Source of the DNA: Neurospora crassa OR74A
Lineage: Eukaryota; Ascomycota; Sordariomycetes; Sordariales; Sordariaceae
DNA length: 64,000 nt
Assembly (NCBI RefSeq): GCF_000182925.2
Contig: NC_026503.1
Location: 3,596,001 to 3,660,000, forward strand
Direction: 5' to 3'
Positions 45,950-57,529 of this stretch are shown here, one piece after another. Numbering within the stretch: position 1 is the stretch's first letter; every line of letters starts with the position of its first letter. Under the pieces are notes generated by a model. That model saw only the letters and a list, made by a program, of their open reading frames with translations. It had not been told where the DNA came from and did not search any database. Both the position numbers and the translations under genes were made by a program.

Positions 45950-47965
45950 ATGGTCCCGATCCCGTCTGCGGAACTGCGCACCTCATATTCCCTTTACTCC
46001 CTCGAGTTCGACCCTGAAGATGCGAACCGGCTCATCGTAGCCGGTGGCGGTGGGCCAGGTAACCATGGTGTAGGGAACAAGATTACTGCCATCGACGCAT
46101 CACGCCCCGACACCCTCGATATTGTATCCGAGATCGAACTCAGTCGCGACGAGGACAGTGTCGCAACTCTCGTCGTCGGTCCCCGGAATAAGGACTCGAT
46201 CCTGCTGTACGCTGGTGTTAATTCGAGCGCCGAAGACGTCGCCAAGGGCAAAAACGAGCACTTCCGCGTTTTCAGCTTGGACCAGCCATCCAAAGCCAAA
46301 GCTTCGTCTGAGAAGCCCAACATCACCGAGCTCTCGCGCACTTCGCTGTTCGCAACAACGGAGAAGGACACATACCAGAGAGTGCTGAGGTTGTCCGCGC
46401 CTTTCCCCGGGTCCGCTCAGGTCGGTGCTGTCGCCACAGGGTTCTCCAAAGAGCCAGAAATTGCTCTCTTCGATGTTCCCAACATGGGCGCTGCCACTCC
46501 CAAGCTCAGGGGTAACCTTGAGCTGGTGAAGGAGGCTGTGGACATGGATATCATCCAGACTGGTGACGATAGCTACCAGCTCGCTTACTGCGACGAGTAC
46601 GAAATGCGCACTATGAACATTGGAAAGGGCATCTCGGAAGGGCCCAAGCTGGTCTTCACCATGCCAGACGAAGCGGCCGTCACCGGAAACGCTAGGCCCT
46701 CGTTCCGATCGGTGCGCTATCTGACCCCGGACTTCCTCCTCGCCGTTGCCAACCTTCCCAAGGGCGGTGGCGTGGTTCTACACGGATTCCGCATGCCCAA
46801 GAACGACAAAATTCACAACAAGCTCAAAGAGAAGGAGGAGGAAGAAGCTAAGAAGGGTAACGGTAGCGCGGACGGTACGGTCACCACCGAGGGGGGCGCC
46901 AAGGGAACCGCGGACGAGACGGTCGTGGCTAGAAAGGTGGAGGAGCCCAAAGCAAGACTATGCATTTCCGCGAAATTGCCAAGTTCTGTCACACGTGCTA
47001 CCGGCCTGGCTGTCCGCAATCTTTCTCCTCCTGCCTCGCCAACCGCCAAGCAGGGCGACGCGCAGTTCGTCATCGCCGTTACTGGCCAGGACAGCTCGAT
47101 CACCATCTACACCCTAGACCATCAGTCGGTTGCCGACATCAACCTCATTGTCAATCTTTTCAAGGTCACTACCTTCAAGAACGTTCACAACGGTCCCATT
47201 TCCGGCGTGGCCTTTTCCTACGTCGTTCCGCCCGCCGACTCTAACTCGGACGAAAAAGCCGTCGCAAAGAAGGGATCCGTCCGTCCCGAGTACGTCAAGC
47301 TGGCCTCCATCGGCTCCGTCGGCAATTCCTGCATCGTGCACTCCCTCCCGCTCAAAAAGTTCGTCGACAAGACCGCCCAAACCCGCCGCGGCGGCGCTCC
47401 CCGTGCCGCCCGCTACGTTCTTGCCCTGAAGAGTCAAGCCCCCTCACCCAAGGGTCTCCTCTTCTTCACGGCCCTGATCACTCTCTTCATCGGTATCTTT
47501 GTCCAAAGCTTCCTCGAAATCAAGGGCTACTCCAGCCCCATGATCGGAGCCAGGAGGTTCGCTCCTGTCAGCTGGCAGCAGAATCCCCGTTACGGCGCTG
47601 GCCAGGGTGTGGTTGGCAATGTCAACTACGCGAACTCCGAATCACTCAATTCTGACGGCGTGCACGGCTTCTTGGCTTCGCTGCTGGCAGATAAGGACCT
47701 CAAGGTGCAGGATGGACAGGCGAAGAAACTGATTTTAAACGTTGGAGCCAAAGACGGGATCGTCCAGGTTAGTGGACATGACGCCGAGGTGGATAGCACC
47801 GCGCCGACACCGAAGGAGTGGGATGAGCTGCACGAGACGCAGAAAAAGGCTTGGAAGGAGAAGTTGAAGGCGGCGGGCCACTGGGGGGAGGGGATGGGGG
47901 AGACGATTTTCAAGAACATCCTGTTTGGTGAATTGGGAGCTGTGGTTGGCGGACTGGTTCGTTAG
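45950..47965 (+). CDS. sec12: Sec12-type exchange factor for Sar1
   Basis: A single exon of 671 residues. Sec12 is an ER membrane protein that loads Sar1 with GTP to start COPII coat assembly. The N-terminal part is a WD40-like propeller. Near its start is RLIVAGGGGPGNHGVGNKITAID, matching the Gly-rich K-loop that is diagnostic of Sec12 and essential for exchange activity. A charged low-complexity insert (KEKEEEEAKKGNGSADG) lies around residue 295. Propeller sequence resumes with VIAVTGQDSSITIYTLDHQS. The single membrane anchor is about residues 499-520 (KGLLFFTALITLFIGIFVQS), leaving a lumenal tail of about 150 residues, longer than a simple anchor needs. The tail ends in a hydrophobic Gly-rich segment. 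Its substrate Sar1 is encoded at 56427-57529. Confidence 0.88.
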   Translation: MVPIPSAELRTSYSLYSLEFDPEDANRLIVAGGGGPGNHGVGNKITAIDASRPDTLDIVSEIELSRDEDSVATLVVGPRNKDSILLYAGVNSSAEDVAKGKNEHFRVFSLDQPSKAKASSEKPNITELSRTSLFATTEKDTYQRVLRLSAPFPGSAQVGAVATGFSKEPEIALFDVPNMGAATPKLRGNLELVKEAVDMDIIQTGDDSYQLAYCDEYEMRTMNIGKGISEGPKLVFTMPDEAAVTGNARPSFRSVRYLTPDFLLAVANLPKGGGVVLHGFRMPKNDKIHNKLKEKEEEEAKKGNGSADGTVTTEGGAKGTADETVVARKVEEPKARLCISAKLPSSVTRATGLAVRNLSPPASPTAKQGDAQFVIAVTGQDSSITIYTLDHQSVADINLIVNLFKVTTFKNVHNGPISGVAFSYVVPPADSNSDEKAVAKKGSVRPEYVKLASIGSVGNSCIVHSLPLKKFVDKTAQTRRGGAPRAARYVLALKSQAPSPKGLLFFTALITLFIGIFVQSFLEIKGYSSPMIGARRFAPVSWQQNPRYGAGQGVVGNVNYANSESLNSDGVHGFLASLLADKDLKVQDGQAKKLILNVGAKDGIVQVSGHDAEVDSTAPTPKEWDELHETQKKAWKEKLKAAGHWGEGMGETIFKNILFGELGAVVGGLVR

Positions 47966-49286
47966 GGATCATGGATTAATGAAGGGAAAAGGTGAGATGG
48001 TTTACTAAGTTGGTATAGTTGTTTTCATCACCAATTTTTGTGTTTGTATTGTCATGAATGCAGGACTAATGATGAAGATTACGGATGCGAAAAGGAAAAG
48101 CATATTCTACCTGCCATGTCACAGCCATTGCCTGGTTATCGCCCCGGCGCACACAACGTTCTCGCAATATTCCACAACCCTAGGCTCCTTACCCGTCGTC
48201 GTTGTGGGTGTTCCCATAACTTGCCTTATCCTTATATGCTTCTCGATATTGACCGTCCCATCTCCGCTACCCGTGTGTCATACCCCTTTATCTTTCTCAT
48301 AAGCCGACTCGGTCGGGCAAGGCCGCAAGATTCAATCTATTTGTATCAACGCACTGCACGTTTCTCCCTTGCAGTAATGTGTCTAATGGGTTTAGGTAGT
48401 GTGTCCTGTCCCTCGTGCGTACTGCATGTCTTATCTTTATTTTCTTGCCCAGTGCTGTCTCGGTTCTCGGGCGGCTCGCTTGACCGACCGCGCTTCAAAC
48501 TGGAAGGAGAGGAAGAGATGAGGGAAAAGAGAAACACGCACTGACGTGACACTCGTGATAAAGCGCCTTGTCTTGTCTTGGGGGCAAGCTCTCAAGAAAA
48601 GCTCGGAAGGGATGCATTTGGACCGTTTGAGCCGTTGAATCCCCCGTAAACTTGTCAGCTACTACCGGGTTGTTGCACAGCGCAAAAGGGGCCTGCGGGA
48701 GTTACTTGCAATCCCAACCTGGTTTGATTGATGCCAGAATGCAGAATGCAGTGACCCGTCTTGCCCTTTTCTTCCCTTTTTCTTCTTCTTTCTTTTTTTG
48801 TTTCTTTTTTTTTTTTTTCTTTTCTTTTTGTCTTCGTTTTTTGTTCTTTTTTTTTGTTTGTTTTTTCCTTTTTTTTTTCTTCTTTAAGCGCTGTACAGAC
48901 ATACGCCCATCATTCATCAGATTGGAACATGGGATTACCTATGCACCTCCTCTTTAGAAAAGAGTAGAGAGACAGGAAGCAACTCTGGACCCTTTTACCG
49001 ACCTTTCCCAAATGCATACTTATACGGTCCGCCGTTGCCGTTGGTATGGACTGACTGGACACAGCCCCGGTAGTACCGATGAAGTATCACCACACAAACT
49101 GTTTCCCCGGCATTACACAACAGCTTACCTGTCTAGTACATTATCTCGCCTCCGCCCATCAATGTACGACCAGAACATCGAAGATCCTGGTATGCCTATC
49201 CAGGTCATAGATAGGTATGTAGGTGAAGAGCCGGCCGGAGCGGAGCGAAGACCTGTATCGAAGAGGATTCTGTACTTTCTGATAAA

Positions 49287-49341
<55 letters not shown>

Positions 49342-50538
49342 ACACCGAGTGGGCCATTTTATATCTAACTGAAAATAACGCAGCTCCTGGCCTGGGGAAC
49401 ATCTGCACAACTTGATTGACTGATACTGCTTGACTTATGACAGTTGCGGATATCGATGACCCACGGCACGACAACCGCCCACTATAGCTACATAGCCGTT
49501 CGTCGACCATTGTCCAGTCGGATGATGGGCGAGGTAGGTACACCTGATCATACGCTTGGTTGCCGGCTTGCCTGCAGTAAATTCTGCTTGCTTTTCTTTT
49601 TTCTCGTTTCTCAATACGCCCTTTATGATGTGAAGTACAAACATGGATGGATGGGTTTCATCAGTCACAGTACCGGTGTATTAGATCGGTTTTATGTGTG
49701 GACGGATGGAGAGAGGATGTCGAAAAGCGTAATATGGTCTGGTCACTCACAACCACTTCTTTGGAAAAAGAGATCTTTCCAATCGATTGAATCCAATGTT
49801 TCTTCCTTGAAAGTTATCCTCCCCTTCTTGTCTCGCTTTCTTTTCTCACTTCCTTCTTCCAGTTTTTCCCTTCAACCTCACTCGTATGTCTCGAAGTTGT
49901 CTCACGTCCAAGTCTAAGCCCTGTCTTGTACGTACACTCACTTTTTGTTTCTCCCGGCGATCGGACCCTTCCCATGTTGATACCAACTAGTACAACGGGT
50001 GGTAGCTTCCACTTCGACCACACAATTAACTGAATTGGAACGTATATGGAAGGAGCAGAACGAGAAGGGAGGTTACGCCTGCCCCTCCCCGCCTGTTTGT
50101 TTGTCCCTTCCGTTGCCTACATTCTGCACCCTTGACTTCTCGAGTGGCGGTGGTGCCAAACCCCTTCGCGGGTTATACTCTTTGTTGGCAATATCTGATA
50201 ACTCGTTTTCTTCACCGTCCCAATTCTGCTACCATCTTCCATCGTTTCACTATCTTACCAGCTATCAATTTGCACTATTGCTTAGTGATTAGCTTGACCC
50301 GACGGCTCAGCAGACGGCTAATCTTTGGAAGGACATGCAAACTCCAAAGAGAGTGGGGAGGAACGAAGCTATTCACAAGTCTGACCTCTGACGAGCAAGT
50401 GCACCTATCCATCACTTACTTTGTCCAGTCGGAGCTCGTGTTTCAACATCGATTACAACAACACTAAAACACTCTTACATGTCCACCACTTGAGAGAACC
50501 GTCAAAATCCTCCCAATTCTTCACCACCTCCCTCAACA
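47966..50538. other. 2.6-kb spacer downstream of sec12
   Basis: It includes T-rich tracts at 48773-48890 and the T52 run at 49289-49340. Plus-strand ORFs (48038-48544, 49444-49917) lack ATG starts or family resemblance. The right end is the promoter of the MIF-like gene. Confidence 0.55.
49289..49340 (+). repeat. T52 homopolymer
   Basis: Fifty-two uninterrupted T, in non-coding DNA. The true length may vary between strains or be affected by sequencing. Confidence 0.95.
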
Positions 50539-52174
50539 ATGGCCTACCAACCGACTTGTCCCACGGCTGCCGTCCAACGGCCTCAGACGAGCACCGGCCC
50601 CGGTAACGACAGCCCACTGCCACCAGTCCCCTCAAAGGACATCAACAGAAGCAAACACAAGATGTCCTTCTCCGAACACAAGGCCCAGCAGGTACCAGGT
50701 TCCACCAGTTCGGACTGCGATACCGTCAAAATACGGCCCTCGAAAGTCACTCCTATCGGGGACAATGAAAATGGCAACATCAACACAAACCAGGACCAGG
50801 ACCAGGACCAGGATCAGAATATTAACCGGATCATGCGAGACATCAAGCGACCACCTCCCGGAGACGTTACCGTCGCGACTGGGCCCAAGCATTCAGAGCA
50901 GAAACTGTCGAGTTCATCATGCTCATTCTCAAAGCAGACATCAGTGGCGGAACTCAACAGGCAAAAGAGTACTCTCAACTTTTGGGAGAGCGCTTTTTCT
51001 GTTAACGAGGTTAGTCCGGCCAAGGAGCGGATACGCGGTGATGCCCTGGTTATGGCGGAGGTTAAGACGAATGTGATTGTAGGTCTTCCCAGCGTCTGCA
51101 TCGACCCTATTGTGTTTTACACTTCTTCTTTTTCTCTCCCTAGTTGACTGACTGATTGATCCACCTACGTTTGACACCACCCAGATAAGCGACGAGTTCA
51201 CATTCATAACGGAGCTTACATATCACCTCTCCTCCCGGTACAAGCGCCCAGTGTCCTCTATCGTCGTCACCCTCCACCACGGCGCCTGCATGTTATTCGG
51301 CGGTACATTTGACCCGGCGTATGTGGTTTCCGTTTCGACCTTACCGAGCCATCTGCAGTCGACCACGAATAAGCGGAATGCGGCGCTGATTCAGAAGCAT
51401 ATGGAGGAGGCGATCGGGGTAAGTCCGGCGAGGGGACTGTTGAAGTTCATCCCTGTGGCGGAGGATTGTTTGGCGAACGGCGGGATGACGGTGAGTGGGG
51501 AGATGGAGATGGCTGAGAAAGGGGTTGTTTTCGGGAGCGCTGGTAGCGACGGAGTGCCATTGTCCAAAACCATTACACCAGGAGCAGGTGCTGAAGAGAG
51601 TGGGAGTATTTTGTTGTCGAAGAAGTCAAGGGGAAGGTTGAAGCTTGATGTGAAGGTAGTATTTACCTATTCAACCCATTCAAAGTCGGACGAAGGATAT
51701 AGAACATAATGCTAACAGACGAAGCAGAAATCCCTAGCCAATTTCAGACAAGCAACCACCGCCCCCGAACCAGAGCCAGCAGACCTCTGTCGTACTCAAC
51801 AAACTCAAACCAAAGCTCAAACCCGTAGCCACGACAGCCATCGTCAACGACATGGACAACTCACACCACCAACCAGCGCAGAGGATTCTCTTCTCCCGGT
51901 TCCCGAACGATTGAGCTCCCACTGCTCACCACAACGAAGTGGGGGGAATTTACCAACGACAGACACGCAGGGGAACTTTGGCTATCCTTCGGCTCCTACT
52001 ACTAGTAGGCTTGCCAAAGCTAACAACCCAGATCCTCAACAGCAGCATCAACAGCCGAAGAAACGGAAAAGCTTTGTTTCTACCATCTTCAGTAGGCCTG
52101 GCTCGAGAGCTGAGCGGCGCGAGGATGGTCGAAACACGGTGTTGCCTACGATCATGTCGGAGCGGAGTTTATGA
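50539..52174 (+). CDS. Long fungal protein with internal MIF-like domain
   Basis: Three exons, 50539-51078, 51185-51655 and 51731-52174, give 484 residues in frame. Residues about 172-285 match the macrophage migration inhibitory factor (tautomerase-fold) family: SIVVTLHHGACMLFGGTFDPAY, then NKRNAALIQKHMEEAIGVSP and NGGMTVSGEM. The MIF fold is a trimer whose tautomerase activity uses an N-terminal proline. Here the domain is preceded by 170 disordered residues (Pro/Ser-rich, with NQDQDQDQDQN from a hexamer repeat at 50789-50815), so no free proline can sit there unless the protein is cleaved. The C-terminal 145 residues are also disordered, rich in Gln, Ser and Pro, ending KRKSFVSTIFSRPGSRAE near a basic end. 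Introns are 106 and 75 nt with GTAGGT and GTAGTA donors. Role unknown; a binding rather than enzymatic function is a guess. Confidence 0.85.
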
Positions 52175-52568
52175 GCGAGGGAGGTGTTCGATGGTGGTAC
52201 TAGTGAGGCGCCGAATATGGGCGAGTGAGCTGGTGGCCGCGAGTGCAGAGTTGATGAGAGAGTCTGTTGACAGTCTTGTATAGTTGTTCATTGGGTGGGT
52301 TTGGTGGATGATTATGATTACTGGTATTATTGGAATAAATTGGCATGAAGACGCAGGCAATAACATAGTATCATTTGACAAGAATCATGATTTGATGCAA
52401 TGCTTCAGCCGTAATATGCGTTCTGTCTAAGATATGTTCATATGAGTATGTGCAGTAATGGTGTAAGACTCGCTCTAATGCATTCCCGGCTGTTTACAAC
52501 TCTAAACCACTTTCACTTCCAGTTCAACTCCATCAGAGTATCAGGTCAATGACCACCTATGTACTAGG
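52175..52568. other. Convergent 3' flanks
   Basis: About 390 bases between the stops of the MIF-like gene (plus) and the patatin-like gene (minus). It should contain both polyadenylation regions. An AATAAA-like GGAATAAATTGG lies at 52331-52342 for the plus-strand gene. Confidence 0.5.
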
Positions 52569-55245
52569 TTAAGTTCTCGAATGATCAGAAGCAGCCACCT
52601 CCAACGCCCCATCCTCCTCCTCCAGAGCTCCCTCAAAGTACCTATTTCTACTTCCCCCCTCACTCACCCTACTCGTTCCCCCGTCGTCGTCCTCCCCCTC
52701 CAACTCCGTCATGGTCAACTCATCCTCCGTACCCGTACTGCTTCCCCCACTCGTATGCACCCCTTCCCGCCCCTTAATCAACAAACTCCTCAAATCATCC
52801 TCACTCAAGATACTCTCAATGCTTCCCCTCCTATCACCCGCCCCACCCGAGCTGCTTGGCGCAAGAGGATGTTTACCACCCATCGCATCAACAATGCTAT
52901 GGGAAGCATAGCTTCCCTCCCCATCGCCCGTAGCAGTAAAGGCGTTCGCGGCGTTCCTCCGATCCCTCGTCTCCCTCCTTCCGCGCTCCACCAGCCTTTC
53001 AATTTTGAGTCTGTTCGCAATAAACTTGACCTTGGGAAACGCGCTCTGCTGGCCTTCGTGGATCATTCTCGCCAACCTCGGCGGGTCCGGATCGCTGAGG
53101 ATCTTCAAAAAGTCGCTGGGGATGCTCTTGGGCCAGATAGTCACTGTTCCACCAAACGTCTGCAGCCACAGCTGGCTCCAGTCCTGACCCAGCGGGCGCG
53201 GGAGGAGTTCCAACTGGCGTAGCACGCGCAGCCACTTGGTCAGGTCGAGCTTGATGTACTGCTCGGTAGCGGAGCCGAGGTAGCCGCCGCGCCAGCCGCG
53301 GCCTTTGCGGTGGGTTACGGGCTGGCCGACGGACCCGCGCGAGGAGAAGAAGAAGAGGTTGATGTGCGGGTTCACCTGCGAGACGATGGAGAAGTTGACG
53401 TTGAAGTGTAGGTTCAAAGACTTGATGGGGATGTCGGTCCGCAGGCTGCCGTCCTTCCATTTGTGTCCAAAGGAGTAGGGTTCGAGGGATCCGTCGCGGT
53501 TTTTCATCATCAGGACTACGGGGTTGAGAATACCCGGGACGGCGGCGGAGGCGAGGACGGCCGACCAGATGACGCAGTCCGGCGAGGTGAGGTAGTTGCA
53601 GAGGATGGTGGGGGAGTGAGGGTCGGAAGGCACGCACGAGACGTTGAGGATGCGACCGGTGCGCTCGTAGGCTTCGCGGAAGGTCAGGCTGCCGTGACAC
53701 CACCAGGCGCATTGCTTGGCCCAGTCGACCGAGTCGAAGCGCGCGCCCGTCTTCCACCAGCGCCAGAACCAGACGGTAAAGGACTCGCGGCAGGCGGTGA
53801 TTTTGTGGGCCAGGGCTGGGTTGAGGAGTTCCTTGAGTTCGTCGTTGGTGCGGGTAGCTACGAGGGCAGCCACGAGGGCGCCGCCGCTGGTTCCGGTAAT
53901 GATGTCGGGAAGATAGTCCACTTCAAGCAGGGCCTTGACGACACCGAAGTGATAGTAGGCAAACGTTGCGCCGCCGGAGAGGCAAAGAGCTGTTCGGCCG
54001 TAGTTGGCGCAGATACCCTTGAACATGACCCTTTTCTGCTCCTTGGTCAACTGCTTGGTGTCGATCAAGAACTTGATGCTTCGTTCCACTGTTTGTTCTT
54101 CAAGTAAGCACATGCCCGGGCGCAATCTCTCTTGCGGAGTGTCTCAGCTCACCTTCATCAACGTAGTTCTGCACCAGGTTCTTGGTCCCATAGTACGTCT
54201 GACTATATAGCCGCGGGTTCTCGATACCCACAAAGTTATTCTTGACACAGGCCTCAATGAGCGCCTTCAGATCCTCTACCGGCTGCGTTTTCTTGTCATT
54301 GCCATTGTTGCCGCCGCCAGCCTTGGTGTTGCTGGTCTCTTCGCCAGATGCAACGCCACTATCGCTGTTCTGGCTTTGGCTCTCCAGCTCCCTCTCAACC
54401 TCCTCCGCCTTTTCCCTGCACCTCCTCATTTGATCCCACACCCTCCTCACAGTCTTGCTGTCGTAGTAGGCAAAATCGTTCTCCTCCTTCCACCGCTGGT
54501 TCCCAAAGAAGTCGTCCATGTTCCGCGCCGCCGCCACCCAGTCCTTGTAGTTACCCGTCGCTCGCATCGCCCGCCGCAGCTGCTCCCGCCTCCCACGCCA
54601 TGCGACGAACTGCTCGTAGAAGTAGATGTAAAAGCGGGTGGCGAGGTAGGCCATGCCCAATCCAACGATCCAAAAACTAACAAATAGTAAGAAGGGCCAC
54701 TTCAGCAGGCTATACAGGTAGCCCTCTCGGGTCTCGTCCTTTGACCGGGTCCCGACCAGAGTGCGCAGAGGCGCCACGCCCTTGCGCGGCTTCTTGTTTT
54801 TGCGATCCTTGCCGCGCTTGTTGCGCTTCTCGTCTCTATCGGTCTTGATCACCTTTTCACTCACCGGTGCCCAATCGTTGTGCGCGCTGAAGAAGGTACC
54901 CGTGCTGGTGCGGCGATGGTGGTTATTACCTCCTCCAGGAGCAGCTACATCGGCAACGGAGGCAAGGGCTGCGCGCGCTTCGGAATGATCGTAGTCATCC
55001 TTGGTAATGTCTAGACTGCTGGGGCTATGGAGACCTGGGCTGTTGAGACGCATAGATGATGCATCGTCTGGTGATTGGACGAAGTCGGGCGCCGCGAGGG
55101 CTTGGATAAAAGCTTCGAGGTCGTGAGCGGGTAGAAAATTGGTATCATAGTCGGGAAGCCGTCTGGGGTCAAAGGCTTCTGGCGGGAAACCATACGACTT
55201 TGCTGGTATTTGGATGTTTGGTGGGTTGTCTGTGTCGTCGGCCAT
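52569..55245 (-). CDS. Patatin-like triacylglycerol lipase / phospholipase
   Basis: Two exons, 55245-54153 and 54088-52569, with a 64-nt intron (GTGAGC ... CAAACAG), give 870 residues. The join restores QNYVDEVERSIKFL. The patatin domain shows the oxyanion loop LSGGATFAYYHFGVVKALLE, the nucleophile elbow GTSGG (Ser about 432) and the catalytic Asp in DGSLRTD, so it should be active. The layout, with an N-terminal region, a hydrophobic segment (WPFLLFVSFWIVGLGMAYLA, about residue 190) and the DUF3336-like region before the patatin core, matches yeast Tgl3/4/5 and plant SDP1 lipases, which break down stored fat on lipid droplets. The first 150 residues and the last 150 are disordered; the tail is Ser/Glu/Gly-rich. 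The frame is open upstream of 55245, but MADDTDNPPN is the first ATG start. Confidence 0.93.
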
Positions 55246-56426
55246 GACACGGAAGGTGATGCTTTTCTGTCCGCGATATATCAGGTATAATGGCTCAAGT
55301 AGCTGAAACAGATAGATGTAGGTAGCTCGGACAAGCCCAGACAGTTGCGATATCAAGACAGGAGGCTTTTCGTTCTGTTCGAGTTGTCGCGTAATCAAAA
55401 AACAGCAAGTCGCAAACGAGATTGCGAACTGTAGGGAAAAAGGGACAGGAATCCAAGCACAGTAAACGCTTGGCAGATGCTTCAAGGATCGTCGACGTCG
55501 TCACTAAATGATATCGGCTAATGGCCAGGGAAGCATGCGAAGTGGAATCTTCGGCGTCTTGGTCCTGTATATGTAGCTGATGATGATCGAAGCCTTCTGG
55601 CTTTTTGATCTTCTGACTGATCCACCCTGAAACAAGCCACAGGGAATGGCTGGACAGAAAGGTGACACGGACTGAAAGAGGGATTTGACGATAAGGGGGT
55701 TACAAAGGAAAGAATTGTTCAAGGTGATCGGGATACAACGCTGGTTGCTGGCGCAATGGTCGGTGCTTGATCGTTCTTGATGTCAGTCCTGGTGCCGGAA
55801 GCGTTGGAGTTGCGCGGGTCGGGTGGCAGATTGTTGGATGACGTCGGTCGACCCTCGCCCGGAATAGTGTACTGTGTACATGTTTAGTGGGCGGGCGAAG
55901 CCGAGGACGGGGCTCTTGCCGGGCTACGTACTAGTAGTGTCTCTTCTGCACATGCGTTCCAGCCCAACAAATGATGGCATACACGTGTTCTTACTGGGGA
56001 ATCACTCCGGAACGAATCCTTGTCATTCGAGAACTAGACTAGGCTTTGTTGGAGATGTTCACGTTCATCCGTACATACAATGATTCTACAGATTGCTAGA
56101 ATGACCGCTCAAACTCGGGCCGGGCTAGGTAGACACCGTGTTACTAAGGGAATAGAACAAGCTATAGGTACCGGAATCTGACGGAGAGCAAAAGATAACC
56201 TATACCGTTAGAGCCAGATAACGGCAGTGGTCAAACGTACACTAGTCCCTCCAACGTCCCATTTGTGTCTGATAAGCCTCGTGCGTATCTGTTCATTGTG
56301 AAAATACGCCCGTCAATTTTTGATATCGCGAGACCCTCCAGTTCCTTCATTGTCATCATCGTATCATATTACAAAATGTTATTACCTGACAACCATCCTG
56401 TGCTGCTCCGCATTTCATCAGACCCC
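55246..56426. other. Spacer between patatin-like and sar1 genes
   Basis: It contains the promoter of the patatin-like gene and the 3' flank of sar1 (minus strand). No gene seen. Confidence 0.6.
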
Positions 56427-57529
56427 TTAAACGTACTGGGACAACCACCTGATAGCCTCTCCGTATCCCTGTCTCATAACCACAGAGCACATAAACACCT
56501 CGATGGGGCGGATGCCCTCGAGAGGAACCCTGCCCTTGCCGGTCGTTTGCCAGAGCCCGAGTCTCTGCCTGAGCTCGTCCTCAGAGACGGCTTCGGGATG
56601 GTCAATCTTGTTGCCGAGCACAACGAAGGGAACCTTGGCCAACTCCTCCATCGAGAGGAGCGCGTCGATCTCGGCCTTGGCCTCGGGGAGACGCTCGTGG
56701 TCCTTGGCGTCCACGAGGAAAACGATACCGTTTACTTCGGGGAAGTAATCCTTCCAAAGACGACGGGCTGTAGATACGTCATTTGTTAGTCGAGACCGCA
56801 GCAGTAGAGCGGCTTGTCAATGTCCCGAGAGGATTTGACATAAGCCCTAAATAGGAGATGATTATCCACTCACCCTGCTGATGACCGCCAAGATCGAAAG
56901 TGGTGAACTTGACGTTGCCGACAGAAAGCTCCTCCGAAGCTACAACGAATCATGTCAGCCATAATTATTCTCTAAACATCTCGCCCTCACATGTGCGCGC
57001 ATATCTGATTCGGTGTATGGAGCCAGGAACGGGAGTAGGGACGGGAAGAGTCGAGGCGAAGGGGGAGAAGGCGGAAGGTGCTCGGGTATCAAGGTCCCGG
57101 CGTTGACGGAGAAACAGTGGCAGGTGGCAGCTGCAGGTGGTTGAACTGACTCGGATGAAGAGTAGGTTGGAGAATGGCAACGCGATCATTCTTCAACATG
57201 TGTAGAAGAGTGGTCTTTCCGGCATTGTCGAGACCCAGGAAGAGCAGCTTGCCATGCTTGTTGAGCAGGCCGAGGTTGGAAAGGATATCGTAGACTGTTT
57301 GTTGGTGGCGCCATCATGTCAGCTTTGCGAGTTTCCAGACGTGTTCGTCCAATATCATCATGAACAACCCCTTCCCAAATCCCCAGCAGTCCGCATGTTC
57401 ATGCTATGCATTTCCATATCCATGGTGCACGACAGTGATGAACGAAGGGATGACGGGAAGTTTGGGTAGGTAACGTGGGCGACGGATGGGATAGGGATGC
57501 GACAACATACACCAAGACCACAACCACAT
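56427..57529 (-). CDS. sar1: Small COPII GTPase Sar1
   Basis: Four exons, 57529-57511, 57294-57151, 56939-56874 and 56767-56427, join exactly in frame to 189 residues, the normal Sar1 length. Sar1 in its GTP form inserts an N-terminal amphipathic helix into the ER membrane and recruits Sec23/24. The first exon has only 19 bases and encodes MWLWSW; the helix continues [11 protein letters not shown]. The motifs are complete: GLDNAGKTT (P-loop), TLHPTSEEL (switch I, built across intron 2), TFDLGGHQQ (switch II), GNKIDHPEA (base recognition), and the C-terminus [12 protein letters not shown]. The last intron splits the switch II region just after HQQ. Introns are 216, 211 and 106 nt, longer than most in the window, as often seen in highly expressed fungal GTPase genes. 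Its exchange factor Sec12 is encoded at 45950-47965. Confidence 0.97.

Noticed and set aside
48038-48544. 168-codon plus-strand frame after sec12
   Set aside because: It starts at a GTG, directly follows the sec12 stop and reads like untranslated sequence.
49012-49368. Plus-strand frame ending in poly-phenylalanine
   Set aside because: The poly-Phe is the T52 homopolymer in non-coding DNA.
53463-54107. Long plus-strand ORFs within 52581-54107
   Set aside because: They are antisense to the patatin domain with its complete catalytic motifs.
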